Shown here one piece after another: positions 25,336 to 37,200 of a DNA stretch of 64,000 bases. Numbering within the stretch: the first letter of the stretch is position 1; each line of letters begins with the position of its first letter. The stretch is from NCBI RefSeq assembly GCF_023634865.1, contig NZ_JAMLJN010000001.1:124001-188000 (forward strand), read 5' to 3'. The stretch comes from Flavobacterium fragile. Lineage in GTDB: Bacteria > Bacteroidota > Bacteroidia > Flavobacteriales > Flavobacteriaceae. The notes under the pieces are model-generated. The model made no database searches and was not told the origin of the DNA. It saw only the letters and a program-made list of their open reading frames with translations. A program made the position numbers and the translations under genes.

Positions 25336-26358
25336 ATGAATGAAAATCTAAACCCAAACAAAGAATCGTTTTCTCCCCAAGATATAGATATCGAAAAGGC
25401 ATTACGTCCATTAAGTTTTGATGACTTTACTGGTCAGGATCAGGTATTAGATAACTTGACTGTTTTTGTCCAAGCGGCTAATTTAAGAAATGAAGCTTTA
25501 GATCATACATTGTTTCATGGACCTCCAGGTTTGGGAAAAACTACTTTGGCTAATATTTTGGCAAACGAATTGGGAGTAGGAATTAAAATTACTTCTGGTC
25601 CAGTTTTGGATAAGCCCGGTGATTTAGCAGGTTTGTTAACAAATCTTGAGGAACGTGATGTTTTATTTATTGACGAGATTCATCGTTTAAGTCCTATTGT
25701 TGAAGAATATTTGTATTCGGCAATGGAAGACTTCAAAATTGATATTATGATTGAATCGGGTCCTAATGCAAGAACCGTTCAAATTAACTTGAATCCGTTT
25801 ACTTTAGTTGGCGCTACAACTCGATCAGGATTGTTAACTGCACCTATGCGCGCACGTTTCGGAATTCAAAGTAGACTACAATATTATAATACCGAATTAT
25901 TAACAACTATTGTACAACGAAGTGCTTCAATTTTAAAGATGCCAATTACGATGGAAGCTGCCATTGAAATTGCTGGTAGAAGTAGAGGAACACCTCGTAT
26001 TGCAAATGCTTTATTACGTCGTGTGAGAGATTTTGCCCAAATCAAAGGGAATGGTAAAATTGATATTGAAATTGCTAGATTTGCTCTTAAAGCACTCAAT
26101 GTAGATGCGCATGGTTTAGATGAAATGGATAATAAAATTCTTTCCACAATTATCGATAAATTCAAAGGAGGACCTGTCGGATTAACTACATTGGCAACAG
26201 CAGTTTCAGAAAGTGGGGAAACCATTGAAGAAGTTTACGAGCCCTTTTTAATTCAAGAAGGTTTTATTATTAGAACACCTCGCGGAAGAGAAGTGACTGA
26301 AAAAGCGTACAAGCATTTAGGAAAAATTAAAAACAATTTTCAAGGAGGTTTATTTTAG
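25336..26358 (+). CDS. ruvB: Holliday junction branch migration ATPase RuvB
   Basis: RuvB is the AAA+ motor that drives branch migration with RuvA. Motifs: Walker [12 protein letters not shown] (about 64-74), Walker [11 protein letters not shown], sensor [10 protein letters not shown] and arginine finger region [11 protein letters not shown]. The C-terminal winged helix ends [16 protein letters not shown]. At 340 aa it is full length. queG starts two bases after its stop, so the two are cotranscribed. ruvA lies 4.3 kb downstream, next to maeB and sprA, and no ruvC is seen in the window. Confidence 0.97.
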   Translation: MNENLNPNKESFSPQDIDIEKALRPLSFDDFTGQDQVLDNLTVFVQAANLRNEALDHTLFHGPPGLGKTTLANILANELGVGIKITSGPVLDKPGDLAGLLTNLEERDVLFIDEIHRLSPIVEEYLYSAMEDFKIDIMIESGPNARTVQINLNPFTLVGATTRSGLLTAPMRARFGIQSRLQYYNTELLTTIVQRSASILKMPITMEAAIEIAGRSRGTPRIANALLRRVRDFAQIKGNGKIDIEIARFALKALNVDAHGLDEMDNKILSTIIDKFKGGPVGLTTLATAVSESGETIEEVYEPFLIQEGFIIRTPRGREVTEKAYKHLGKIKNNFQGGLF

Positions 26359-26359
26359 T

Positions 26360-27286
26360 TTGATAAACAATAAAGAAAAATACACACAGTTGATAAAAGC
26401 CGAAGCCCAACGCCTCGGTTTTTTGTCTTGCGGTATTTCCAAAGCTGGTTTTTTGCAAGAAGAAGCGCCTCGTTTAGAAAATTGGTTGAACAACCAAATG
26501 AACGGTCAAATGAGTTATATGGAAAACCATTTTGACAAACGTTTGAATCCAACACTTTTGGTGGATGGTGCAAAAAGTGTCATTTCTTTGTTGTTAAATT
26601 ATTATCCTTCCGAACTTCAAAATGAAGACTCTTATAAAATCTCAAAATACGCCTACGGACAAGATTATCATCACGTCATAAAAGAGAAGTTAAAGGAATT
26701 ATTACACTTTATTCAAACTGAAATTGGAGAAGCGTCAGGAAGAGCTTTTGTGGATTCGGCACCGGTTTTAGATAAAGCTTGGGCTGCTAAAAGTGGATTG
26801 GGTTGGGTTGGAAAAAACAGTAATCTCATTACGCAAAAAGTAGGCTCATTCTATTTTATTGCTGAATTAATTATCGATTTGGAATTAGATTACGATACGC
26901 CAACAACCGATCATTGTGGAAGTTGTACCGCCTGCTTAGATGCTTGTCCAACGGAATCTATTGTGGCGCCATATGTGGTTGATGGGAGTAAATGTATTTC
27001 CTATTTCACGATTGAATTGAAAGATAATTTACCACAAGAAATGAAAGGCAAATTTGACGATTGGATGTTTGGTTGTGATGTGTGCCAAGATGTTTGTCCG
27101 TGGAATCGATTCTCAAAGCCGCATAATGAACCTCTTTTTCAAGCGAATCCTGATATTTTAAACTTCTCAAAAGCAGATTGGGAGGAAATCACGGTGGATA
27201 CATTTCAGAAAGTATTCAAAAATTCAGCTGTAAAACGAACCAAATATGAAGGCTTACTTCGTAATATCAATTTCTTGAAGAAATAA
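26360..27286 (+). CDS. queG: Epoxyqueuosine reductase QueG
   Basis: QueG carries out the last step of queuosine synthesis, reducing epoxyqueuosine in tRNA with cobalamin and two [4Fe-4S] clusters. The clusters are marked by [15 protein letters not shown] and [11 protein letters not shown]. Upstream family signatures are [17 protein letters not shown] and [16 protein letters not shown]. The only plausible start is TTG at 26360, since the next in-frame Met is past residue 45. At 308 aa it is normal; the longer bacterial form with a C-terminal HEAT repeat is not present here. It is coupled to ruvB. Confidence 0.95.
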   Translation: MINNKEKYTQLIKAEAQRLGFLSCGISKAGFLQEEAPRLENWLNNQMNGQMSYMENHFDKRLNPTLLVDGAKSVISLLLNYYPSELQNEDSYKISKYAYGQDYHHVIKEKLKELLHFIQTEIGEASGRAFVDSAPVLDKAWAAKSGLGWVGKNSNLITQKVGSFYFIAELIIDLELDYDTPTTDHCGSCTACLDACPTESIVAPYVVDGSKCISYFTIELKDNLPQEMKGKFDDWMFGCDVCQDVCPWNRFSKPHNEPLFQANPDILNFSKADWEEITVDTFQKVFKNSAVKRTKYEGLLRNINFLKK

Positions 27287-27339
27287 AATGATATAGTGTT
27301 TTTCAAACAAAAAATATTTTCAATATCAAAACTTTACTG

Positions 27340-27347
27340 TAGTTTTG
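27340..27347 (+). promoter_or_regulatory. Candidate -7 element of the DUF808 gene
   Basis: TAGTTTTG matches TAnnTTTG, 28 bases before the ATG. Confidence 0.4.
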
Positions 27348-27375
27348 AGCGTTATTAAAAAGAAAAAATACAATT

Positions 27376-28257
27376 ATGGCATCAGGATTTTTCGCAATCT
27401 TAGACGATATCGCTGCATTGATGGACGATGTAGCAATGACAAGTAAATTAGCAACCAAAAAAACAGCAGGAATTTTAGGAGATGACTTAGCAGTAAATGC
27501 CGAAAAAGCGACAGGGTTTTTAGCTTCAAGAGAAATTCCAGTTCTTTGGGCAATCACAAAAGGTTCGTTTATCAATAAATTGATTATTCTTCCGGTTGTT
27601 TTTGTTTTAAATTGGTTGTATCCGCCAGCCATTAAAGCAGCTTTAATAATTGGAGGAGTTTACTTAGCCTACGAAGGTGTGGAGAAAATCATCGAATACT
27701 TTTTGCATCGTGCTAAAAAAGGAGAAGAAGTTATTGCTGAAAGTCAATTAGAAGAAAGTGATGTACATTCGGAAAAAGCAAAAGTAAGTTCGGCCATTAA
27801 AACCGATTTTATTCTTTCGCTTGAAATTATAATCATCGCTTTAGGAACGGCAATGGAAAAACAACATCCCTTGATTACCCAAATTCTAAGTGTAACTTTC
27901 GTAGCTATTATTGCTACTGTAGGAGTTTACGGAATCGTAGCTTTAATTGTAAGAATGGACGATGCAGGTTTTTATTTGATGAGAAAATCAGATAACAAAG
28001 GATTTATGTCTTCTTTTGGAGGAATTTTAATCAAAGCTTTACCATTAGTAATTAAAGGACTTGCAGTATTAGGAACTATAGCACTTATCTTAGTTTCTGG
28101 AGGAATTTTTCTTCACAATATCGAATATATTCATCATTTAATTCCGCACAGTATTCCATCAACAATAGCTGAATTTGGCGTCGGAATCGCATTCGGAATA
28201 GTAGCGGTTTTATTAATGACAGGCTTGAAGAAAGTGAAGGGTTATTTAAAGAAATAA
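27376..28257 (+). CDS. DUF808 (YedI-like) membrane protein
   Basis: The start MASGFFAILDDIAALMDDVA and the following TKKTAGILGDDLAVNAEKA are the signature of DUF808, a conserved inner-membrane family including E. coli YedI. Six or so hydrophobic segments follow, for example AALIIGGVYLAYEGVEKIIE, FILSLEIIIIALGTAM and GIAFGIVAVLLMTGL. Function is not known; transport or stress roles have been suggested without proof. It is a single-gene unit: promoter box upstream, no clear terminator. Confidence 0.88.
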   Translation: MASGFFAILDDIAALMDDVAMTSKLATKKTAGILGDDLAVNAEKATGFLASREIPVLWAITKGSFINKLIILPVVFVLNWLYPPAIKAALIIGGVYLAYEGVEKIIEYFLHRAKKGEEVIAESQLEESDVHSEKAKVSSAIKTDFILSLEIIIIALGTAMEKQHPLITQILSVTFVAIIATVGVYGIVALIVRMDDAGFYLMRKSDNKGFMSSFGGILIKALPLVIKGLAVLGTIALILVSGGIFLHNIEYIHHLIPHSIPSTIAEFGVGIAFGIVAVLLMTGLKKVKGYLKK

Positions 28258-28335
28258 CATTTTTTTGTTGTTTTATTTCTCAAAACTTTTTTCAAAAGAA
28301 TGCCAAAATAATTTCTCATTTTATACGTATACCCT

Positions 28336-28343
28336 TATATTTG
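28336..28343 (+). promoter_or_regulatory. Candidate -7 element of maeB
   Basis: TATATTTG matches TAnnTTTG, 22 bases before the maeB ATG. No TTG box at the expected distance. Confidence 0.45.
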
Positions 28344-28365
28344 TAAGTTAGTAAAATAAAAAATC

Positions 28366-30648
28366 ATGCATAAAGATAGTAAACGTAGAGAAGCCTTATT
28401 ATATCACGCAAAACCTACACCTGGAAAAATTCAGGTAGTACCCACAAAAAAATATGCAACACAAAGAGATTTAGCTTTGGCTTATTCTCCAGGAGTAGCA
28501 GAACCTTGTTTAGAAATTGAAAAAGACGTTAATAACGTTTATAAATATACCGCAAAAGGAAATTTAGTAGCTGTAATATCAAACGGAACCGCAGTTTTAG
28601 GTTTAGGAGATATTGGTCCAGAAGCTTCAAAACCTGTAATGGAAGGAAAGGGTTTGTTGTTCAAAATCTTCGCTGATATTGATGTTTTTGATATCGAAGT
28701 TGGAACAAAAGACATTGAAGAATTCATTGCAACGGTAAAAAATATCGCGCCAACTTTCGGAGGAATTAATCTAGAAGACATCAAAGCACCAGAATCTTTT
28801 GAAATAGAAAGACGTTTGGTAGAGGAATTAAATATTCCAGTAATGCACGATGATCAACATGGAACCGCTATTATTTCTTCAGCTGCTTTATTGAATGCTG
28901 TAGAATTGGCTGGTAAGAAAATGGAAGATGTGAAAATGGTCATTTCTGGAGCAGGTTCGGCAGCGATTGCTTGTGCTAATTTGTATGTTGCTTTCGGTGT
29001 GAAACCTGAAAATGTGGTGATGTTTAACAGTAAAGGTGCTCTACGAAAAGACGATCCAAGAGTTACCGATATGCAACGTCGTTACGCAACTGACAAACAT
29101 TATGACGATTTAGCGCACGCTATGAAAGGCGCTGATGTATTCATCGGATTGTCATCTGGGGATATTGTTACACCAGAAATGTTGTTATCAATGGCAGATA
29201 ATCCTATCGTTTTTGCGATGGCGAATCCTACACCAGAAATCAATTATAATTTGGCAATTGATACGCGTAAAGATATCATTATGGCAACAGGCCGTTCTGA
29301 TCATCCTAACCAAGTGAATAATGTGTTAGGTTTCCCATTTATTTTTAGAGGGGCGCTAGATGTTAGAGCAACTAAGATTAATGAGGAGATGAAAAAAGCG
29401 GCTGTTATCGCTTTAGCGGAATTAGCAAAAGAATCGGTTCCAGAGCAAGTTAATATTGCTTATGGCGAAACGAAATTAACGTTTGGTCGCGATTATATCA
29501 TCCCAAAACCTTTTGATCCAAGATTAATTGCAGCAGTTCCGCCAGCTGTAGCCAAAGCGGCTATGGAATCAGGTGTGGCAACAGCGCCAATTACCGATTG
29601 GGAAAAGTACAAAGATGAATTATTAGAACGAATGGGGTCTGATAACAAAATGATTCGTTTGTTAACTAATAGAGCAAGAACGAATCCAAAACGTATCATT
29701 TTCGCTGAAGCAGATCAAATCGATGTGTTAAAAGCAGCGCAAATTGTTAATGAAGAAGGCATTGGTTTTCCAATTTTATTAGGAAATCACGAAATTATTA
29801 AAGAACTTAAAGCTGAAATTGGGTTTGACGCTGAAGTGCCAATTTTTGATCCAAAAACTAAGGAATCTGAAGCTAAAAGATTAGAGTATGCAAAACATTT
29901 TTGGGAAACCAGAAAACGCAAAGGAATTACTTTACTAGAAGCTGAAAAATGGATGCGTGAACGTAATTACTTTGGTTTGATGATGGTAAATACAGGCGAA
30001 GCTGACGCTATGGTAACAGGATATTCAAGAAGTTATCCAACAACTATTAAGCCTGTAATGCAATTGATTGATAAAGCTCCAGGAGTTTCCAAAATTGCTA
30101 CAACTAATATGATGATGACTGCAAGAGGTCCGATTTTCTTATCAGATACTGCTATAAATCCAAATCCTACTGCAGAAGAATTAGCAAGAATTGCTTTAAT
30201 GACAGCTAAAACAGTTAGAATGTTTGGAATGGAGCCTGTAATTGCTATGGTTTCTTATTCAAATTTTGGTTCGTCTCATAATGAAGGACCTAGCAAAGTG
30301 AGTCAAGCGGTGGCTTATTTACATGAAAATTTCCCTGATTTAATTGTAGATGGAGAAATTCAAACTGATTTTGCTTTAAATCCAGATATGCTAAAAAGCA
30401 AGTTTCCTTTCTCTAAATTGGTAAATAAAAAAGTGAATACACTTATTTTTCCTAATTTAGATGCTGCAAATATCACTTACAAGTTGTTGAAAGAGTTGAA
30501 TAAAGCGGAATCTATAGGTCCAATTATTTTAGGATTAGATAAGCCAGTTCACGTTTTTCAATTAGGTGCAAGTGTTGAAGAAATGGTAAACATGGCTGCA
30601 GTTGCTGTTGTTGATGCACAAGAAAAAAGTAGAAAACAAAACAGATAA
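28366..30648 (+). CDS. maeB: NADP-dependent malic enzyme with phosphotransacetylase-like domain
   Basis: Residues 1 to ~420 form a malic enzyme that decarboxylates malate to pyruvate and yields NADPH: LALAYSPGVAEPC, VISNGTAVLGLGDIG, MHDDQHGTA and a Rossmann motif ISGAGSAA. Residues ~430-760 resemble phosphotransacetylase (IIFAEADQIDVLKAA, DAMVTGYSR, LDAANITYKLLK). In MaeB proteins this half is regulatory, binding acetyl-CoA, rather than catalytic. At 760 aa it is full length. ruvA starts eight bases after its stop, so maeB-ruvA-sprA may be one transcript. Confidence 0.96.
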   Translation: MHKDSKRREALLYHAKPTPGKIQVVPTKKYATQRDLALAYSPGVAEPCLEIEKDVNNVYKYTAKGNLVAVISNGTAVLGLGDIGPEASKPVMEGKGLLFKIFADIDVFDIEVGTKDIEEFIATVKNIAPTFGGINLEDIKAPESFEIERRLVEELNIPVMHDDQHGTAIISSAALLNAVELAGKKMEDVKMVISGAGSAAIACANLYVAFGVKPENVVMFNSKGALRKDDPRVTDMQRRYATDKHYDDLAHAMKGADVFIGLSSGDIVTPEMLLSMADNPIVFAMANPTPEINYNLAIDTRKDIIMATGRSDHPNQVNNVLGFPFIFRGALDVRATKINEEMKKAAVIALAELAKESVPEQVNIAYGETKLTFGRDYIIPKPFDPRLIAAVPPAVAKAAMESGVATAPITDWEKYKDELLERMGSDNKMIRLLTNRARTNPKRIIFAEADQIDVLKAAQIVNEEGIGFPILLGNHEIIKELKAEIGFDAEVPIFDPKTKESEAKRLEYAKHFWETRKRKGITLLEAEKWMRERNYFGLMMVNTGEADAMVTGYSRSYPTTIKPVMQLIDKAPGVSKIATTNMMMTARGPIFLSDTAINPNPTAEELARIALMTAKTVRMFGMEPVIAMVSYSNFGSSHNEGPSKVSQAVAYLHENFPDLIVDGEIQTDFALNPDMLKSKFPFSKLVNKKVNTLIFPNLDAANITYKLLKELNKAESIGPIILGLDKPVHVFQLGASVEEMVNMAAVAVVDAQEKSRKQNR

Positions 30649-30656
30649 TAATTTAT

Positions 30657-31238
30657 ATGATAGCACACATTCAAGGAAGATTAATTGAAAAAACACCCAC
30701 CGAAGTTGTAATTGATTGCAATGGTGTGGGCTATCATATTCATATTTCATTGCATACTTTTTCATTAATTCCAGATTCTGAGAGTTTGAAATTATACACG
30801 TTTCTTCAAGTTAAAGAAGATTCGCACAGTTTGTTTGGATTTGTTGAAAAACAAGAAAGAGAGCTTTTTAAGTTATTACTTTCAGTTTCAGGAGTTGGAG
30901 CAAGTACGGCTAGAACGATGTTGTCATCTTTGGCGCCAGCCCAAATTATACAGGCTATTGCCTCAAATGATGTAGTAACGATTCAATCAATGAAAGGAAT
31001 TGGAGCTAAAACAGCCCAACGAATTATCCTAGATTTGAAAGAAAAAGTGTTAAAAGTGTACAGTCTTGATGAAGTTTCTGTTGTAGAAAGCAATACAAAT
31101 AAAGATGAAGCGTTATCTGCTTTAGAAGTTTTAGGATTTGCCAGAAAATCAGCCGAAAAAGTGATTGATAAAATCATAAGAGAAACCCCAAATGCCTCAG
31201 TAGAGAACTTAATAAAACAAGCTTTAAAAAATTTATAA
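30657..31238 (+). CDS. ruvA: Holliday junction DNA helicase subunit RuvA
   Basis: RuvA binds the four-way junction and loads RuvB. The N-terminal OB domain is MIAHIQGRLIEKTPTEVVID with GVGYHIHIS. Two helix-hairpin-helix motifs are visible (LLSVSGVGASTARTML and IQSMKGIGAKTAQRIILDL). The C-terminal RuvB-contact domain is EALSALEVLGFARKSAEKVI. At 193 aa it is full length. sprA begins at a TTG four bases after the stop. Confidence 0.97.
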   Translation: MIAHIQGRLIEKTPTEVVIDCNGVGYHIHISLHTFSLIPDSESLKLYTFLQVKEDSHSLFGFVEKQERELFKLLLSVSGVGASTARTMLSSLAPAQIIQAIASNDVVTIQSMKGIGAKTAQRIILDLKEKVLKVYSLDEVSVVESNTNKDEALSALEVLGFARKSAEKVIDKIIRETPNASVENLIKQALKNL

Positions 31239-31241
31239 AAC

Positions 31242-34200
31242 TTGGAGAACACAAAAACTAAAGTAATTAGTAAATTACATTATTGTCTTGCATTGTTATT
31301 TATGCTTTGTTCTTTTTCGCTACAAGCTCAAGTAGATGGAGAAGAAAAAGATACTGTTAAAACGGGTGTTGATTTAGGTAAACTCAAAATGCCAAATCCA
31401 GTAAGTGTCTTAGATCGGTATGTATATGATGCCGCTACAGATCGATATATTTACACTAGTTCAGTAGATGGGTTTAATATTAATTATCCTTTAATTCTTA
31501 CACCCAAACAATATCAAGAATTGGTGTTGCGCGAACAGATGCGAAAATATTATCAGGATAAGTCTGCTGCTTTAGACGGGAAAAAAGCTGGTTCTGAAGC
31601 TGCTAAAAAAGACTTGTTGCCTAAATATTATGTGAATTCAAAGTTTTTTGAATCTATTTTTGGAAGTAATACAATAGACGTAAAGCCCACAGGTTCTGTG
31701 GAAATTGATCTAGGTGTTCGTTTTACAAAACAAGATAATCCTTCATTTTCTCCAAGAAACAGAAAAACGACAAGTTTTGATTTTGATCAAAAAATAAGCG
31801 TAGGTCTACAAGGTAAAGTGGGAACACGATTAAATGTAAACGTAAATTATGATACGCAATCTACTTTTGCCTTTCAAAATTTAATAAAATTAGAATATAC
31901 TCCTACAGAAGACGATATCCTTCAAAAAATAGAGGTGGGTAATGTAAGTTTTCCGCTTTCCAATTCTTTAGTTCGTGGTGCTCAGAGTTTATTTGGGGTA
32001 AAAACTCAGTTGAAGTTTGGTAAAACAACATTTACAGGCGTTTTCTCAGAACAAAAATCTCAAACAAAGTCTGTAACAGCTCAAGGAGGTGGAACACTTC
32101 AAGACTTTGAAATTTTTGCTTTAGATTATGATGCAGATCGACATTATTTTTTATCACAATACTTTAGGAATAATTATGATAGAGCATTAGAGACTTTTCC
32201 TTATATAAATTCTCGTGTTCAAATTAATAGAATTGAAGTTTGGATCACAAATAAACAAAATAGAGTAAGTACAACAGATAACAACTTGCGCAATATTGTT
32301 GCACTTCAGGATTTAGGAGAATCACTAATAAATGGAGTTTTACCTCAGGAAACGGTACATATTAATTTAGGATCAAATCTTAATTTTTTTAATGTTCCAG
32401 CCAATTCTCCTTCGAATAATGCCAATAATAAATATGATCCTAATGCTATAGGGAGTAACTATTTGAACGCTTCTATTCGTGATGTTTCATTGGCGTCTAA
32501 CGGATTTAATATTGTAGGTGGAGCAGCAGAGGGAATTGATTTTGCAAAACTTGAAAATGCAAGAAAATTATCTCCATCAGAATATACCTACCATCCACAA
32601 TTGGGATATATTTCGTTAAATCAGAAGTTAGCAAACGATGAAGTTTTAGCTGTTGCTTATCAATATACTATTGGAAGTGATGTGTATCAGGTGGGAGAAT
32701 TTGGTACAGATGGTGTTGACGCTACAAATGTGTCGACGGGAATTCCAAATTCGCAAGCATTAATTTTAAAATTATTAAAAAGTAATTTAACAGTTAATGA
32801 ATACCAATTAGCAGGAGTAGATTATACGATGCCTACTTGGAATTTGATGATGAAAAATATTTACCAAATTCCAGGAGCCTTTCAATTACAGCAAGAGGAT
32901 TTTAAATTAAATATTCTTTACACAGATCCTTCTCCATTAAACTACATTACACAAGCGGGAGTTGATGCACTACCTTCAGATGTTGAGCAAACTCCTTTAT
33001 TGAAAGTTTTCAATCTAGATAAGCTAAATTATACTAACGACCCTCAAGAAGGTGGAGATGGTTTCTTTGATTTTTACCCAGGTTTGACCGTTGATACTCA
33101 ACGAGGAAAAATTATCTTTCCGAAAGTGGAACCTTTTGGTAAACATTTGTTTGATAAATTAGATGTATCTACTTTAGGAGAAGATTACAATCAGCCTTTA
33201 ACATATAATAGTAACCAAGCGAAGTACGTGTTCAGAAATTTGTATAGAAATACTCAAGCTGCAGCTTTGCAAGAAAGTGCCAAAAATAAATTTCAATTAA
33301 AAGGGCGCTTCAAGTCTACGGGTGGTGATGGAATTTCTATTGGCGCTTTTAATGTGCCTCAAGGTTCCGTAGTTGTAAGAGCAGGTGGAAGAATCCTTGT
33401 TGAAGGTGTTGATTATACCGTAAATTATCAAATGGGTAAAGTAAATATTGTAGACCCATCACTTCAAGCTTCAAATACACCTATTGAAGTATCAGTAGAA
33501 AATAATTCTGTTTTTGGTCAACAAACTAGAAGATTTTGGGGGTTAAATGTAGAACACAAGTTTAATGATAAATTCCTTATCGGTGCTACAGTTTTGAATA
33601 TGTCTGAAAGGCCATTCACTACAAAATCAAATTACGGACAAGAGTCTGTTAATAATACTATTTTTGGTCTTAATACTAACTTCTCAACTGAAGTTCCTTT
33701 CCTTACCCGATTAGTAAATAAGTTACCAAATATTGATACCGATGTTCCTTCTAATTTGTCTTTTAGAGGAGAAATTGCATATTTGAAACCCGGAGCTTCT
33801 AAAACAGATCAATTCAATGGAGAAGCAACTACTTATATTGACGATTTTGAAGGATCACAAACTACAATAGATATGCGTTCCCCTCAAGCTTGGACTTTAG
33901 CAAGTGTGCCACTTGAGGGAAATTTTGATGGTAATCCAACAACTGCAGAACCGCCAGTTGATGATTTAAGTATAGGTAACAAAAGAAGTAAGTTATCTTG
34001 GTATACCATTGATCCTGTTTTCTATGTACAAACTCCAACGGGTGTTAGCGATGATGACTTATCATTTAACAAAACAAGACGAGTTTTTAGTAGAGAATTA
34101 TATCCTGTTACCGATATCGCTCAAGGACAATCAACGGTAATTAGCACGTTAGATTTAAGTTATTTTCCAAAAGATAGAGGACCTTACAATTTTAATCCAA

Positions 34201-37200
34201 GTTTAACTGTAAACAATCAGTTTTCAGATACTGAAGCGCCAGATACTTGGGGTGGAATTATGAGAGCTATTAATTCAACTAATTTTGAACAGTCTAATGT
34301 TGAATACATTCAGTTTTGGGTTATGGATCCTTATTTTGGTAATGCTGGAGATCGTGTAGATCCAAATAATACTGGGAAATTAGTTTTTAACTTGGGGGAA
34401 ATTTCTGAAGATATTTTAAGAGACGGAAAGAAATTATACGAGAATGGTTTGCCGGAAGTAGGTTCCAGTCAACCCACAATTAATTCAGCTTGGGGTAAGG
34501 TTCCTGCATCTCAGTCCTTAATTTATGCATTTGATACTAATGAAGGTAACAGAGCTGTTCAAGATGCCGGTTTCGATGGTTTAACAGATACTGAAGAAGC
34601 AGCTAAGTTTTCAAATTTTGCTTCTTTCCCAGACCCTGCAGCTGATAATTATAGATTTTATTTAGATGCCGATGGTGATGTAGTAAATCGTTACAAAGAT
34701 TACAATGGTTTTGAAGGAAACTCACCCGTGAATGTTACAAATAATAACAGAGGTAATACAACATACCCAGATGTTGAAGACGTTAATCGAGATAATACAA
34801 TGAACACGATTAATGCTTATTTTAAATTTGAAGTTCCTTTTCAGTATTATGGAGATAATATTGCAGATGTTCCGGTTGGACAAAATTATATTGCAGATGT
34901 AAGACAAACACAAAATATAGAATTGCCTAATGGTGAAATAGGAAATGCTAGATGGATTTTATACAAAATTCCAATTTTAGAATTTACGAATGCTAATAAA
35001 GTAGGGCCAATCAACGATTTTCGTTCTATTCGTTTTATGAGAATGTACATGACTGGATTTAAAGATCAGGTTACTTTACGTTTTGGAGCTTTAGATTTAG
35101 TAAGAGGTGAATGGCGTCGTTTCACTGGAAATTTTGATGAATTAGATACTGATCCAGATGATGAGAATACGGGTTTTGATGTAGTATCTTTAAATGTTCA
35201 AGAAAACGGACAACGTAATCCAATTCGTTATGTAACTCCACCTGGTGTGGTTAGAGAACAGTTATACAATAATAATACTGTAATTAATCAAAATGAACAA
35301 TCATTGTCTTTACGTGTTTATGATAAGTTAGGAGGAACCACTAATGGTTTAGAACCAAACGATTCTAGAGCAGTATTTAAAAATGTAAGTGTAGACATGC
35401 GTCAGTTTAAAAAATTACGTATGTTCTTACATGCTGAAGCAGTTAGAGAAAATGATTTACAAGATGATGAATTAACTGCGTTTATTCGTTTTGGAAATGA
35501 TTTTACAGATAACTTCTATCAAGTTGAAATTCCATTAAAAGTTTCAGCTTACGGATCTTCCACTCCTGAAGCAGTTTGGCCAGCCGAAAATGAAATTCAG
35601 TTACCATTGGATTTATTAACCAAGTTAAAAATATTAAAACTTCAAAACGATCCTGTTATTACCATAGAACCAAACGGAATTGGTTATGTTGAGGAAGAAT
35701 TGATTGGATCTTCAGACAACAGATTAACGTTGGGAATTAAAGGAAATCCAAACATTGGTTTGGTTAGAACGTTAATGATTGGTATTAAAAATAAAACGGG
35801 AGACATTCAACGAGGAGAGGTTTGGTTTAACGAACTTCGCATGTCTGATATGGATAATCAAGGAGGATATGCTGCAATTGCTAATCTAGACACAAACTTG
35901 GCTGATTTTGCTACAGTATCTGCAACTACTCGAATGAGTACCATTGGTTTCGGGTCTTTAGAGCAAGGACCTAATGAGAGAAGTAGAGAAGATGTTTTTC
36001 AATATGATATCGTAACTAATGTAAATGTTGGAAAATTATTACCTAAAAATTGGAGAGTAAATTTGCCTTTCAATTATGCGGTTGGAGAAGAAACAATAAC
36101 ACCAAAATTTGATCCATTTTATCAGGATATCGAATTAAACCAGCTGTTAGACATAACCTCTGATGCTACTCAAAGAGCTAACATAGAACAAAGGGCTATC
36201 GATTATACAAAACGAACAAGTTTTAATTTAATTGGGGTTAAGAAAGAAAAAAATCCAGAAAAGAAATCGAAAATTTATGATGTTGAAAATTTAACGTTGT
36301 CGTATTCATTAAACGAAACAGAACATCATGATTATGAAATTGAAAACTTAATAGATAAACAAAACAGAACATCAGTAGATTATGCATACGCTTTTCAACC
36401 TAAAGCTGTTGAACCATTTAAAAACACAAAGTTGTTTAAGAAAAGTGGGTACTATAAAATGTTGAGTGATTTCAATTTTAATTATTTGCCATCAAATATT
36501 TCTTTTAGTTCTAATATTATTCGTCAGTTTAATAAGCAACGATTTAGATTAGTCGATGTTCAAGGAATTGGGTTAGGTGATTTATACCGAAGAAATTATT
36601 TCTTTAATTACACTTATGGATTCAATTATAATTTAACAAAGTCTTTACGTTTAAATTATACAGCATCATCCAATAATATTGTTCGAAATTATTTAGACGA
36701 GAATAATTTACCTATTGATGGTTTAGATATTTGGGATGATTATTGGAACATTGGAGAATCAAATCAACACAACCAACAATTGGTGGTTAATTATGATTTG
36801 CCAATTAATAAAATACCATTGTTCAGTTTTGTAAAATCGACATATACTTACACTGGAGATTACAACTGGCAACGTGCTTCTGATGCATTTTCAACTATTA
36901 CAGGTCAAGATGGAAATATTTACGCATTGGGAAATACTATTCAAAACGCTAATTCGCACAAGTTGAATACTTCGTTAAACATGGATACTTTTTATAAGTA
37001 TATTGGTTTAACAAAAACTAAGAGGATTAAGAATAATAAAGCGAATGCATCAAAAGACAAAAATGCAATTCCAAAACCTGGACAACAAGTAACAGCTCCT
37101 AGAAACAATATTTCAAATGAAAGAAGTGTTTTTATGACGGGTTTAATAGGGGTCATAACAAGTGTTAAAAATATTCAGATAAATTATAACGAAAATAACG

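Noticed and set aside
25884..26225. 113-codon open frame, minus strand
   Set aside because: Antisense to ruvB, whose motifs leave no doubt about the true frame.
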